Source: Bradyrhizobium viridifuturi (GTDB taxonomy: Bacteria; Pseudomonadota; Alphaproteobacteria; Rhizobiales; Xanthobacteraceae). Taken from it: a stretch of 64,000 nt of DNA. A program made the position numbers and the translations under genes. The notes below the pieces were generated by a model that saw only the letters and a program-made list of their open reading frames with translations, did no database searches and was not told the origin of the DNA. Below, piece after piece: positions 25,422 to 34,351 of the stretch (position 1 is its first letter; the number at the start of each line of letters is the position of its first letter). Where the stretch lies: assembly GCF_001238275.1 (NCBI RefSeq), contig NZ_LGTB01000038.1, forward strand, positions 1 to 64,000, written 5' to 3'.

Positions 25422-25718
25422 TCAGTGCATGCCCCCGTCGCGGTCGCGGATCGCGCCGAGATGCTCGTTGATCCGGAATACGATCAGGATGAACTCGGCG
25501 ATGATGCGTGAGAACACGATGCCGACGAACATGCTGGCGATCGACGCAAGCAACTGGATGAAGCCGACGAACGGGCTGATCGCCATCGCCGTGAGGCTCC
25601 ACAGGATGCCGGAGATCCCGAACAGCACGATGACCGCGATCACCAGCCAGTAGAACGTCTTGATGATCGTGGGCGTGATGAAGCGGTCCCACTGAAACAG
25701 ATCCTGGAAATCGAACAT
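25422..25718 (-). CDS. DUF4282 membrane protein
   Basis: A 98-residue protein that opens FDFQDLFQWDRFITPTIIKT and carries two membrane helices (WLVIAVIVLFGISGILWSL and LLASIASMFVGIVFSRI), then FILIVFRINEHL. This matches the DUF4282 family of small inner-membrane proteins of unknown function. ATG 25718 is preceded by GGGAGAA; the longer reading to 25763 lacks such a site. Confidence 0.85.
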   Translation of the reverse strand: MFDFQDLFQWDRFITPTIIKTFYWLVIAVIVLFGISGILWSLTAMAISPFVGFIQLLASIASMFVGIVFSRIIAEFILIVFRINEHLGAIRDRDGGMH

Positions 25719-26035
25719 CGTGGTTCTCCCGGCAGTCCGAAATATGATTCGCGTCTCGTTCATCCTACTGCGTCACCCCCGGCGTGATCACTTCGTCCCG
25801 GGAGCCTTCGGAGAGGCGTCCGTCGGGACGAGGCGTTCCGCCGGCCAAGGGAGCGAACGGCGCCAAAGCGCCTCCGCGACCTGTGGGATCGATACCGCAG
25901 GAGCCCAATCGGTCTCGCCAAGCCTGGCCCCGGACCGGGCGCCGGCAGTCCAGGGGCGAGCTATGCGAGTGGGCCGGTTGTGATTGCTGCAAATAACGGC
26001 CACAATCGGGCTTCCCTCCGGCATATCCTCACCCA

Positions 26036-26493
26036 ATGACCACGCTGACCTTCGAAGACTTCAAGCCCGGCCGCTTCGGCACGTTCGGCCCGCGCCATGT
26101 TTCGCGCGAGGAAATCCTCGCCTTTGCCGCCGAATTCGACCCGCAGCCGATGCATCTCGACGAGGAGGCGGCGAAGAAATCCATGCTCCGCGGCCTGTCG
26201 GGCTCCGGCTGGCATCTCGCTCGCTGATGATGCGGATGCTGTTCGACGGCTTCATCGGCCGCACCGCCTCGCTCGGCTCGCCCGGGGTCAACGAGATGCG
26301 CTGGGTGGCGCCGCTGCGTCCCGGCGACGATTTGACGCTGGACGTCGACGTCGTCGAGGCGCGGGTCTCGAAGAGCCGGCCCGAAACCGGCATCGTCACC
26401 TTCAAGGGCACGATCCGCAATGCGCGCGGCGAGATGCTGTGCGAGATGGAGTCGCCAATCATCGTCAGCCGCCGAGACAGCGCGGGTAACTAA
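26036..26493 (+). pseudogene. MaoC-like hydratase, frameshifted near 26220
   Basis: A hotdog-fold (R)-hydratase-like protein of about 152 residues. The first frame has the MaoC N-terminal pattern ILAFAAEFDPQPMHLDEEAA, with the catalytic Asp/His of the hydratase 2 motif, and ends at WHLAR-stop (26227). One base is missing at 26219-26222: GCTCG should be GCCTCG or GCTTCG. This restores WHLASLMMRMLFDGF and the remainder to TAA 26491. It is followed after one base by a second MaoC gene of similar plan, so they probably act as a heteromer. A shortened run in the assembly is a likely cause. Confidence 0.85.
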
Positions 26494-26494
26494 G

Positions 26495-26977
26495 ATGCGT
26501 TTCTTTGAAGATATCGAGATCGGTGCCCGGCGCGCGTTCGGCTCCTTCACCTTCACCGCCGAGGACATCAAGCGCTTTGCCGCGCAGTTCGATCCGCAGC
26601 GCTTCCATCTCGACGAGGAGGAGGGGCGCAACTCGCTGTTCGGCGGGCTCGCCGCATCAGGCTGGCACGTCGCCAGCGTCTGCATGAAGCTGCTGGTCGC
26701 CGACGGCAAGCGGCTCGCCGCGGAAGCCGCTGCGCGCGGTGAGACGGTCGCGGTCTGGGGACCCTCGCCGGGCTTCCGCGAGCTGCGCTGGATCCGACCG
26801 GTGCTGGCGGGCGATACGATCAGCTTCACCAACCAGGTCGAGACCAAGCGCACGTCCGAAAAGCGGCCCGAATGGGGCATCCTTCAGGCGCGCAACACCG
26901 GCGTCAATCAGCGCAATGAGGTGGTGTTCTCCTTCCTCGCGACCGCCTTCGTGCCGCGCCGGAATCCCGGTTCCTGA
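26495..26977 (+). CDS. MaoC-like hydratase
   Basis: A 160-residue hotdog-fold protein: FFEDIEIGARRAFGSFTFTA, then IKRFAAQFDPQRFHLDEEEG with the Asp/His catalytic pair of R-specific enoyl-CoA hydratases. ASGWHVASVCMKLL begins the long central helix. It starts one base after the stop of the first MaoC gene, which is clearly a relative (DPQPMHLDEEA versus DPQRFHLDEEE). The substrate is unknown; a role in acyl-CoA metabolism is likely. Confidence 0.9.
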   Translation: MRFFEDIEIGARRAFGSFTFTAEDIKRFAAQFDPQRFHLDEEEGRNSLFGGLAASGWHVASVCMKLLVADGKRLAAEAAARGETVAVWGPSPGFRELRWIRPVLAGDTISFTNQVETKRTSEKRPEWGILQARNTGVNQRNEVVFSFLATAFVPRRNPGS

Positions 26978-27147
26978 TGTTGCCCTCGCGCCTCTGATGT
27001 TGCCCGGGCGCCATGGTGGCAGACTAAGTCTGCTGCGACGTAGTTGTGCGTTGCGTGGAACTCATTTTTTGCTAACGCATTTTGAACCTTTGTCCCTGCC
27101 TATAGTTCGAGGGCACGGACATCCGGGCAAGCACGACTGGGGATACA

Positions 27148-27291
27148 ATGGCAGATCGCAGCGCACTGAAACTCGTCGGAATTATCTTCGCGACGGTAAC
27201 GGTTGTCGTGATGCTGGCGACCGGTTTGGTCGTGAAGGGTTTTGCCGACGGCAATTATTCCTTCGAGACCACCGCGAGCATCGATCGCTGA
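27148..27291 (+). CDS. Small single-pass membrane protein (47 aa)
   Basis: The frame starts at ATG 27148 after GGGGATACA. It has a short polar start, one helix (LVGIIFATVTVVVMLATGLV) and an outer tail (FADGNYSFETTASIDR) ending at TGA. Composition and codon use look genuine. Family unknown to me. Confidence 0.6.
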   Translation: MADRSALKLVGIIFATVTVVVMLATGLVVKGFADGNYSFETTASIDR

Positions 27292-27395
27292 TCGACCGTC
27301 TGTAACTGCGGGCGCTCTCGGCGGCGCCCGGTGCGTATTCGCGCTTTCCAATGTGATCCGCCGGCTTACTGGTCACACTTCTTCCAGAGACTCTC

Positions 27396-27533
27396 TTAGC
27401 GATTCCAGATCAGCACCATCACGACGGTCGCGGCTGCCAGGATGCCGATGAACCGGATCATGATCGTGCCGATGCCCTGCTGCGGCTGGCGCAGCGGAAT
27501 CGGATCGGCGTTATCCGGCCGGACGCTCTGCAT
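27396..27533 (-). CDS. Small tail-anchored membrane protein (45 aa)
   Basis: Starts at ATG 27533 behind a good ribosome site (GGAGAGATTTC). A Pro/Gln-rich N-terminus of about 22 residues precedes a single C-terminal helix (IRFIGILAAATVVMVLIW) and then Asn-Arg-stop. No family recognised. Confidence 0.6.
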   Translation of the reverse strand: MQSVRPDNADPIPLRQPQQGIGTIMIRFIGILAAATVVMVLIWNR

Positions 27534-27703
27534 GAAATCTCTCCAAATGGACGCCCGCACCAGGCGAGGTCCGGACGCGAATTCCGGATTGGACGCGGGC
27601 TCGGCATCGAACGTTCAAAATCGGCTTCGCAACAATTGATGCCGCACAGTTTACACTGCGCTGAATAACGAAACGTTCTATGCCAGATCGGGCATGCAAA
27701 ACG

Positions 27704-27737
27704 AAGCCGCCGCCTCCCGGTCGGGAGGCGGCGGCTT
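27704..27737. terminator. Strong bidirectional hairpin terminator
   Basis: A 15-bp stem (AAGCCGCCGCCTCCC) closes a 4-base loop, with T-rich flanks on both strands. It follows the stop of the minus-strand gene at 27761. Confidence 0.75.
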
Positions 27738-27760
27738 GCCGGCTTAAAGACTGATCGGGA

Positions 27761-28180
27761 TCAGCTGTTGCGCAGGCCGTCGGCGGCGCGCTTCCACTGC
27801 GAGACGTTGTCGGCGATCATGCGCGTCGACTTCATCGCGGCCTGGCTGAGCTGGGCATAGCCGGAGATCTCGCGCTGGACGCGCTGGCCTTCGGCATGCA
27901 GCAGGTCGCGCAGGCTCTCGAGCTCGCCGATCAGCTTCTCGATCTCGGCAAGCGAGGTGCCGGCGACGCGCTGGATCAGCGAGTTGACGTTGCTGACGGT
28001 GGCATCGGTGTTGGTGTCGGTCGGGGCGGTTTCCGGGCTCGCCACCGGGCGGCGCAAATAGGCGATGTCGTTGCGCACGAAGTCGCGGATGCCGGCTTCG
28101 ACTTCCGAGACCGCAGCAAGGTTGGAATCGACCTCGGACGTCGCCTCTGTGGCTTCCTCGGTACGGTTGGTGGCGTTCAT
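27761..28180 (-). CDS. Phasin-like helical protein, hypothetical
   Basis: A 139-residue, Ala/Glu-rich, all-helical protein with no signal peptide or membrane segment. The region SLAEIEKLIGELESLRDLLH and REISGYAQLSQAAMKSTRMI look like coiled coils, as in phasins that coat polyhydroxyalkanoate granules. The match is of style rather than motif, so the name is tentative. ATG 28180 follows GGGAAAG. Confidence 0.6.
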   Translation of the reverse strand: MNATNRTEEATEATSEVDSNLAAVSEVEAGIRDFVRNDIAYLRRPVASPETAPTDTNTDATVSNVNSLIQRVAGTSLAEIEKLIGELESLRDLLHAEGQRVQREISGYAQLSQAAMKSTRMIADNVSQWKRAADGLRNS

Positions 28181-28334
28181 CGGCTTTCCCCTGGTTCGCA
28201 ATAGCGAAGCGCGGCTTGTCCCCCGCACGACGAATTGATGAAGTTACGGACCTATCAGTGCCGCCGAATTTGACCGCATCTGGGCCAAGTTGGGGCAATG
28301 CCTGATCATTAGCGCGACAGGGCTAACAGATCGT

Positions 28335-29287
28335 TCACCATGAGTGCTTGTAGCCGGCGCCGATGCTCTTGTTGATCGTGCCCTGGGCGGTCTCGCCGAC
28401 CGAGCCCGACACGGTGACGCCGTCGAGTAGCTTCTGCTCGGCGCCGATCCGGCGCAGCCACCGCTCGTCGGAGGTCGACGACAGAGTCTGGCCCGCGGTG
28501 ATGCTGGTGCCGCTGTCGGTAACGGACAGCCGTGCTGACTGATCGGTGTCGTAGCTGTGCGAGGGGGCGCCGATGATGCCGGGCACCGGGACCACGCCCT
28601 GCTGGATCAAATTATAGCCGCCCTGCAACGTCAGCGAATATTGCTCCGACAGCGGCATCGATTTGCTGAGGGAGGTGCCGACCTTGCTCTGGTCGCGCCG
28701 GGGTCGATCCGCGCCTCGACCGAGGTCTTGTCCCAGATCGACGCCACGCCGGGCGCGGACATCGAAGCCCAGGCCGAGCCGCCGGATTGCGGCTGGCTGC
28801 CGCCATTGGCGAGCCGCTCGGACAATTGCTCCGACGTCGTCGTCGCGCCCGGTTTGGCGACCGTCATGTCGGCGCCGACGCGGGTGTCGAGGAACGGCGA
28901 GATCGACTGCTTGACCGACACCGCCGACGAACCGTTGGCGTTGTTGTTGGTGGTCCAGGACGGATCGTTGCCGGCGATGCTGCCGCGCCTGGCGGCGCCC
29001 TTCGGCGCCAGCGTGGGGAGGCTGGTGGAATCAGTATCGAGCTGGCTCCAGTCGAGCTTGCTCTGGTCGATGTCCTTCAGGATGTCGGCGTCATTGGCGT
29101 CGGCCGCCGGCGTCGCCTCGTCGTTGTCTTCCGGGGTGTCTTTCGGGGTGTCCGTCGCAGTTTCCTGGACGGCGGGAGCGATCTGCCATGGCGAGCTCTG
29201 GGCGACGGCCGAAAGCGTGATCGCCATGCTGAAGCCGGCCGCCAGCACCGGCAGCCTCGCCCAGCCAAATCGCAATGTGGAAGTCAT
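28335..29287 (-). pseudogene. Exported β-rich protein of unknown function, frameshifted near 28696
   Basis: Starts at 29287 with a signal peptide (LPVLAAGFSMAITLSAVAQ). Then come an acidic linker (TPKDTPEDNDEATPAADAND) and a region of Ser/Asn/Gly-rich β sequence. The frame breaks at 28694-28698: the minus strand reads GGCGCGACC where GGCCGCGACC would give DPGRDQSKVGTSLSKS. The remainder ends GYKHSW-stop. Alternating β sequence and a final aromatic Trp suggest an outer-membrane or surface β protein of about 317 residues. I recognise no family. The break looks like a shortened C-run. Confidence 0.7.
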
Positions 29288-29526
29288 TCCCAGCCCGCAG
29301 ATTCCAAAGCGGCAGCATGCATTTGCCGTGGCGCAAACTAGTGGCACGGACATAGCGAAAGCAAGTGATAGACGCGTGATCGCCGCAGCGTTTGCGGCGC
29401 GAAGCGGAGGCCGCTTCGCGGGGAGATGACGCGTCAAAACATCGCGCCGCCGGGGCGCTTGACCCCGAACGCGCGCTGCGCGCCCGAGGCGCCCCGGACA
29501 TGACGAAGGCGTGAAACCGAGGGCCG

Positions 29527-29961
29527 TCAGACCGCGATGCGCGGCAGATGGATCGGATAGCCGACGGTCTGCTCGACCAGGTCGAAGCTGTCGACCAGCA
29601 TGCGGAAGCTCGAGAGCTTGCCAGCCCTGAACTGCACGAAATGCGCAACCCTGAGCGAGATCGGCTTGTTGGAGTCGAGGGCCGTCAGCGAATAGCGCAG
29701 CATCGAGGCCGCGGAATCCACGCCAAGCATGATGGACTCCCGATCGAAGCGGTGCACCCGAAGGTTCTCGCCGATCTGCCTGATCACCTCGAGCACGGCG
29801 GCCTTGCCGCGGCGCGAGCCGAAGAAGGAAAACAAGTCGATCGGCCCGTAGATGGCCCATTCGACCTCGTCATCGAGCATCTGCTCGATGTCTGCAAGCT
29901 GGCGTTCATTGATCGCGCGATGCAATGCGCGCGAAAAACGCCAGAGGCTATGCTCTGTCAT
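29527..29961 (-). CDS. NTF2/SnoaL-like protein
   Basis: A 144-residue protein of the cone-shaped NTF2/SnoaL fold: HRAINERQLADIEQMLDDEVEWAIYG at the start, FFGSRRGKAAVLEVIRQIGE in the middle, then LRVAHFVQFRAGKLSSFRML and FDLVEQTVG. It resembles the 30542-31006 gene in layout and in the ending (FDLVEQ versus FDLVQQ), so the two are probably paralogs. ATG 29961 gives the family-like start. Such proteins are often enzymes or small-molecule binders; the ligand is unknown. Confidence 0.8.
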   Translation of the reverse strand: MTEHSLWRFSRALHRAINERQLADIEQMLDDEVEWAIYGPIDLFSFFGSRRGKAAVLEVIRQIGENLRVHRFDRESIMLGVDSAASMLRYSLTALDSNKPISLRVAHFVQFRAGKLSSFRMLVDSFDLVEQTVGYPIHLPRIAV

Positions 29962-30160
29962 TTTGGTCTCGTCTTGAAACTGGATTTTCAAAGCAAACGA
30001 ATGGCAGGCGGTCAGCGCCGACGCCTTGCCAGGTTGCTGCACATCGTTACTGCCGGCTCAAATAGTCCGGAACGGGCAAAACGCAAATGACTTTTTTGCA
30101 ATGCACAATTGCGCCGGATCTGACCGGAATGTGATGCTCGAAGCGCTCCGGTCACGCAAT

Positions 30161-30421
30161 TCAGCGGTCGCGCTGCCGCACCGGCTGCCGTTCGATCACG
30201 ATTTCGGCGTCACGGATCGCCACCACCGCGAACAGCAGCGCCCCGCCGATGCCGCCGATCGCGGCGCCGAGCGGCATGAAGGTGAAGAATACCAGCGTTC
30301 CGCTGTCGAGACCCGAGGTTTTGGCCATTCCGATCCAGGTGAGCCCGGCTCCGATGCCGAGCGCGGCGCCGCCGAGGGCGCCCAGTGCAAGGCCAAGCAC
30401 AGCGAGCAATGCGACTTTCAT
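30161..30421 (-). CDS. Small two-helix membrane protein (86 aa), Gly-rich
   Basis: Two hydrophobic segments, LLAVLGLALGALGGAALGIGAG and TLVFFTFMPLGAAIGGIGGALLFAVVAI, are rich in GxxxG patterns, followed by a short charged tail (RDAEIVIERQPVRQRDR). It lies between two NTF2-like genes on the same strand. Family not recognised. Confidence 0.65.
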   Translation of the reverse strand: MKVALLAVLGLALGALGGAALGIGAGLTWIGMAKTSGLDSGTLVFFTFMPLGAAIGGIGGALLFAVVAIRDAEIVIERQPVRQRDR

Positions 30422-30541
30422 GGTGATTTCAGCCCCGACCGCAACAAGCCCAGTGATAGGTCAGTGGCGCGCCTTCGAGGTTCAACGCGGTTGCGAATTT
30501 GCCGGGCGGGGCGCCGCGATGCGTTGCCGAGATTTGGGGGG

Positions 30542-31006
30542 CTAGTCCGCGTGCTGCCCGGTCAGCGCCGCCGCCACGTCACGCTCCAGCACCTGCTGGA
30601 CGAGGTCGAACGTGTCGATGATCTCGCGGATCTCGGTGATCAGGCCGTCGCGCAGCGTGTAGAACACTGCGACGTCGAACTGCACCACGCGCCGGTTGGT
30701 GCGCTTGCGGAAGAACACGCGGAGTTGCGCTGCGACCCTGTCGCCCTCGGCCACCACGATCGGCGCTTCATAGCGCATGTCGGAATAGCGCTCGTGGATC
30801 GTGGTCCACATCTGGCGCAGCGCGGCCTTGCCGCGGTGCTGGCCCATATGCGGGAGAATGTCGATCGGGGCGTTGGCGAGGAACGCGACATCGTCGCTGC
30901 AGCGTTCGAGCGCGCCCTCGATGCCGCCGGCGTAATAGACGTCGAGGAAGTTCAAGACGCGCTGCCGGTTCAAATCCTCGCCCATGATCGACTCCGCCGG
31001 TTCCAT
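30542..31006 (-). CDS. NTF2/SnoaL-like protein
   Basis: About 154 residues: VLNFLDVYYAGGIEGALERC, then HRGKAALRQMWTTIHERYSD, RVVQFDVAVFYTLRDGLI and FDLVQQVLERD. This is the SnoaL-like polyketide-cyclase/NTF2 plan. The start could also be ATG 30985, which has GGCGGAG upstream; 31006 is the longer option. Related in layout to the gene at 29527. Confidence 0.8.
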   Translation of the reverse strand: MEPAESIMGEDLNRQRVLNFLDVYYAGGIEGALERCSDDVAFLANAPIDILPHMGQHRGKAALRQMWTTIHERYSDMRYEAPIVVAEGDRVAAQLRVFFRKRTNRRVVQFDVAVFYTLRDGLITEIREIIDTFDLVQQVLERDVAAALTGQHAD

Positions 31007-31426
31007 CCGACTCGCCCTGGTTCCACATTCTGAACCCGTGCGTCCCACTATCAAACACATGTTTGACGTGCGAAAGCGGATTAGGTTCGGCAACCAGCAC
31101 GTGCATTGTGGCACAAAGTGCACATGATCTGGCAGGAAAGTGAACTGATGCATTGAACCGGTCGCGCTCAAGAGGCGAAGCGCGCGGCGCCAGGTGGCCG
31201 CGAGTTAATGAAACCTCCCCGCGCGCGTCCGGTTGGTCCGGCATGGACGACGTATCCGCGATCGGGAGAACGCCCGGCATTCCTATCTCGGCATCGGTCA
31301 TGTGAGCGCGCGCCGCGCGACGGTGAGCCGGCGCTGGCGCCGGTCGAGGCCTTGAGCTCCTCCGGGGCCTGCCGGCGAGATCGCGCCGGCTCGCTGTCGC
31401 GGCGCGCTAATCCGCCGGTGCGGCCT
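31007..31426. other. Intergenic, no gene recognised
   Basis: About 420 bases hold no supported gene. Open frames here are GC-rich shadows. The sequence near 31095-31125 contains GTGCATTGTGGCACAAAGTGCAC, partly dyad-symmetric, which could be a regulatory site for the NTF2-like gene. Confidence 0.35.
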
Positions 31427-32248
31427 CTAATTCGCTGGCGCGGCCTTGCCGGTCACGAGGTCGATGATGAACCGCTTCGTCTTCTCCGAGCCCTCCGGCA
31501 CAAAGGCCTCGCCGGGCAAGAGGTCGTGGTAAAGCTCCTTCGGCTTCGGAAAGCCTTCGCCGCAGGCGGTGCGGATGATCTCGTCGTCGGCATAGTCGAC
31601 GTCGACCGCGACGGTGTTGCGGCGCGGGCCGGCGGCGAGGTTGGAGAGACCGAAATATTTCGGGCCCTCGTTGCACATCACGACATTGGCGCCATAGGCG
31701 CTGACCGCATCCTCGGCCCGGAGCAGAAAGTCCGGCGTGATCTCGATCCGCTTGCCGGACTTGCTGGCAAACTCCATCCGCGCCACCGCGCTTTCGAGGA
31801 TGCCCTGGCCCATGTGACCGATCGTGCAGACCAGCGCGTCCTGCTGCGCGTCCTTCGGCACAACGATGCAATCATGGCCCTGCGCGCCCGGCAGGAAGCG
31901 CATGAAGCGGGTGGCCTTGCCGTCCTGCTCGAACAGCGCAACGCCGCCGAAATCGGTCGCGTGCGGCTCGCACTCGCTTTCATAGTCCACGACCAGCAGC
32001 GCATTGCCGGCAGCGAGGAAACGGCCGGCGTAGCGCTCCTTGGTCAGCTTGACGTCGCAGGCCCGGCCGCCGGGATAGGATTTCGCCCGCGTGCAGGTCG
32101 ATCCCTTGATATTGACGCCGGCGCAGAACGTCGCGAGCAGCGCGCGGTCGCCATCCTCTGCGCGGGCAGGGCTCGAGACGAATGGGATAGCCGTGTAGAG
32201 CGCCGGCGCGAGCACGGCGAGGATGAAAGCAACGTGTGATGTCCGCAT
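31427..32248 (-). CDS. Exported hypothetical protein (273 aa)
   Basis: Starts at 32248 with a signal peptide (AFILAVLAPALYTAIPFVSSPARA). The mature part has several Cys (TFCAGVNIKGSTCTRAKSYPGGRACDV, SECEP, DCIVV, VCTIG, MCNEG, TACGEG), suggesting disulfides in the periplasm. The long open frame upstream to 33253 runs through repeats and is not part of the gene. No family recognised; the protein reads as well-conserved coding sequence with normal composition. Confidence 0.75.
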   Translation of the reverse strand: MRTSHVAFILAVLAPALYTAIPFVSSPARAEDGDRALLATFCAGVNIKGSTCTRAKSYPGGRACDVKLTKERYAGRFLAAGNALLVVDYESECEPHATDFGGVALFEQDGKATRFMRFLPGAQGHDCIVVPKDAQQDALVCTIGHMGQGILESAVARMEFASKSGKRIEITPDFLLRAEDAVSAYGANVVMCNEGPKYFGLSNLAAGPRRNTVAVDVDYADDEIIRTACGEGFPKPKELYHDLLPGEAFVPEGSEKTKRFIIDLVTGKAAPAN

Positions 32249-32389
32249 GATCTTCAAAACACTGTCCGCAATGCGGCGGCATTTAGAGCATGATCGGGGC
32301 TTGTGCGCAGCGTATTTCTGCCGCGAAGCGGCGGGAACCAGCAAGGCGGCTTGGCCGTTGATGCCTGACAATTCCATTGGAGCCGCACC

Positions 32390-32629
32390 ATGAAATCCAT
32401 TTTTGTCGCATCCATTATTGCCGTCACTGCGCTTGCGGCAACTTCGCCCGCCGACGCCAAGGGCTGCATCAAGGGCGCAGTCGTCGGCGGTGTCGCCGGC
32501 CACTATGCCGGCCATCACGGCGTGCTCGGCGCGGCCGCCGGATGCCTCTACGGCCGTCATCACGCCAAGGAGCAGGAACGTCAGCGCCAGCAGCAACAGG
32601 CGCAGCCCTCGCAGCAGGAGAAGCTGTAA
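32390..32629 (+). CDS. Small exported Gly/His-rich protein
   Basis: A 79-residue protein with a signal peptide (FVASIIAVTALAATSPADA). Next is a glycine-zipper-like stretch (GCIKGAVVGGVAGHYAGHHG, then AAAGCLYGRHH), and the tail is Gln-rich. It fits the 'glycine zipper' class of small envelope proteins. Two Cys could form a disulfide. A hairpin follows. Confidence 0.75.
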   Translation: MKSIFVASIIAVTALAATSPADAKGCIKGAVVGGVAGHYAGHHGVLGAAAGCLYGRHHAKEQERQRQQQQAQPSQQEKL

Positions 32630-32658
32630 GGCCCGGCCTGTCGTGACGTCGCACTTCC

Positions 32659-32684
32659 GGAACGCCGCCCGCAGGGGCGGCGTT
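32659..32684 (+). promoter_or_regulatory. Hairpin that also matches a σEcfG promoter
   Basis: GGAAC (32659-32663), 17 bases, then CGTT (32681-32684) fits GGAAC-N16/17-CGTT ahead of the gene at 32707. The same bases form the hairpin AACGCCGCCC / GGGCGGCGTT, which could end the gene at 32390-32629. Either or both readings may be right; the T-tract is weak. Confidence 0.4.
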
Positions 32685-32706
32685 GTCTTGTCGTGTAACG
32701 GAGACG

Positions 32707-32901
32707 ATGATGACGAAACCAAGAACCAGGACCATCCAGCCCGTTCCCGACGACAACAAGAGCCATAAGGGCCCCGGCAGCGCCCCCGGCGTTCCTCTCG
32801 ACACCACCAAGGGCCATCGCGACGACGAGAAGCACAACATCCGCGAGCAGGCCGCGCACGGCAATCTGACCCAGAACACCAGCAACCGGCGCTCGGGGTA
32901 G
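32707..32901 (+). CDS. Small hydrophilic protein (64 aa), hypothetical
   Basis: A Pro/Lys/Asp-rich, probably unstructured protein (RTRTIQPVPDDNKSHKGPGS, then HRDDEKHNIREQAAHGN). GGAG lies just upstream of the ATG pair at 32707/32710. It resembles the small hydrophilic stress proteins of rhizobia, and a σEcfG-like sequence lies 23 bases upstream. Function unknown. Confidence 0.6.
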   Translation: MMTKPRTRTIQPVPDDNKSHKGPGSAPGVPLDTTKGHRDDEKHNIREQAAHGNLTQNTSNRRSG

Positions 32902-33320
32902 GGCGTGGCTCTACATCCTCGGTGTCGTCCCTGCGAAAGCAGGGACCCATGACCACCGCATTCGATCGTGAACGGGATCGCGGCCCCAGCGCCGCGCAAT
33001 AATGCGCGTTTGGGGTAATGGGTCCTGGCCTTCGCCGGGACGACAGTGGAGATCCGTTTCGCCTGCCAAACAGTTTGTTCGGTGTCATCACCCGCGCAAG
33101 CGGGTGATCCAGTATTGCAGCGACGGTTGTGCTTAAGCCGATAGGCCGCGGCGTACTGGATCGCCCGGTCGAGCCGGGCGATGACAGCCGGTAGGATGGC
33201 TGGAGCGAAGCGATACCCATCACCTCGCCACGCGGCAACGTGACCCGTATCACGGCACCGGCGATGGCGCACAGCTAGCGTGGCGGCATCGGATCACCCG
33301 ATCGCCAAGGAAACGCCGCC
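32902..33320. repeat. Cluster of dispersed intergenic repeats
   Basis: This gap holds two families. GTCGTCCCTGCGAAAGCAGGGACCCAT (about 32929) is faced by an inverted partner ending GGGACGAC near 33045, as in the copy at 50624-50746. From about 33083 there is TCATCACCCGCGCAAGCGGGTGA and an inverted partner ending GGGCGATGAC near 33183. Each half is itself a hairpin. No gene is seen here. Confidence 0.7.
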
Positions 33321-33707
33321 ATGAACGCCATCGCTGCACCGAAATCGCCCGCGCAGAACCGGCTGGAAGGCTTTGCGCTCACCGCCATGCTCCAGGGCCT
33401 GCCGATCTTCGCCGCCGCCGTGCTGGTGCTGAAGATCATGGACGCCCCGGAAATCGTCGGCGAACGCTATGGCGCGGTGATCTACGTCGTGCTGGCCTCG
33501 CTGGTCTATGCCGCGATCACGCCATGGCTCGCCGCGAAATTTCCCAACCGTCTCGCGCACGCCTACGCGCCGGTGTTTTTCGATGCCAGCCTGTCGTTTT
33601 CCGAGAAGATCGCGCAATGGCGCAGCCAGCCGAATGTTTCGCTGCAGCTCATGACCACGATGATCATGATGTCGCTGCTGGCGGTCGCGGTGGTGAGTGT
33701 GGGGTGA
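33321..33707 (+). CDS. Hypothetical membrane protein (128 aa)
   Basis: Three or four hydrophobic segments: FALTAMLQGLPIFAAAVLVL, YGAVIYVVLASLVYAAITPWL and LMTTMIMMSLLAVAVVSV, with a soluble loop of about 35 residues before the last. No motif is recognised. GGAAACGCCGCC precedes the ATG. Confidence 0.7.
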   Translation: MNAIAAPKSPAQNRLEGFALTAMLQGLPIFAAAVLVLKIMDAPEIVGERYGAVIYVVLASLVYAAITPWLAAKFPNRLAHAYAPVFFDASLSFSEKIAQWRSQPNVSLQLMTTMIMMSLLAVAVVSVG

Positions 33708-33744
33708 GCTTGCACTTCGCCGCCGATCGGCCTTATCTGCGCGT

Positions 33745-34245
33745 ATGCAGATTAGGGACGAACGCCCCGAAGACGCCGCCGCGATTAGCAAACTCACAGC
33801 GGTCGCCTTCGCCAACGCGCCGCACAGCAGCGGCACCGAAGCCCGCATCGTCGAAGCGCTGCGCGAGGCCGGCGCGCTGACGCTCTCGCTGGTGGCGACG
33901 TCCGACGACGGACGCATCGTCGGCCACGCCGCTTTCTCGCCGGTGAAGATCGATCGGGTCGCCGGGCGCTGGTATGGCCTTGGCCCGGTCTCGGTGACGC
34001 CTGAATTGCAGCGCCAGGGCATCGGCGGCGCGCTGATCCGCAGGGGTCTCGACCGGCTTGCGGCACTGGGCGCGGAGGGCTGCGTCGTGCTCGGCGATCC
34101 CGCCTATTACGGACGCTTTGGCTTCGTCAGCGATCCCGCGCTGACCTATGGCGGCGAGCCGAGCCGATACTTCGAGCGCCGCGTGCTGAAGGGCGATCCG
34201 CCCGAGGGGGATGTCAGCTATCATCCGGCGTTCGACGTGGCGTAA
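33745..34245 (+). CDS. GNAT-family N-acetyltransferase
   Basis: A 166-residue acetyltransferase of the GNAT fold: MQIRDERPEDAAAISKL start, β4 region GLGPVSVTPELQRQGIGGAL with the acetyl-CoA binding Q/RxxGxG/A pattern (QRQGIG), and GDPAYYGRFGFV near the end, a typical late motif of YhbS-like proteins. ATG 33745 is chosen because the upstream frame lacks family features. Acceptor unknown. Confidence 0.88.
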   Translation: MQIRDERPEDAAAISKLTAVAFANAPHSSGTEARIVEALREAGALTLSLVATSDDGRIVGHAAFSPVKIDRVAGRWYGLGPVSVTPELQRQGIGGALIRRGLDRLAALGAEGCVVLGDPAYYGRFGFVSDPALTYGGEPSRYFERRVLKGDPPEGDVSYHPAFDVA

Positions 34246-34351
34246 TCTGTGCCGCGGCGGCCTCCGTTTCCACGACGACCTTTGTCGTGATAAAAACCAG
34301 CCAGCATCAGCGGTAGCGCGGCTTCAGCACAGCACCGTCCTGGACACGTGC

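Noticed and set aside
32249-33253. N-terminal extension of the 31427-32248 protein to 608 residues
   Set aside because: The extension runs through intergenic repeats and antisense to two small genes; a good signal peptide begins at 32248.
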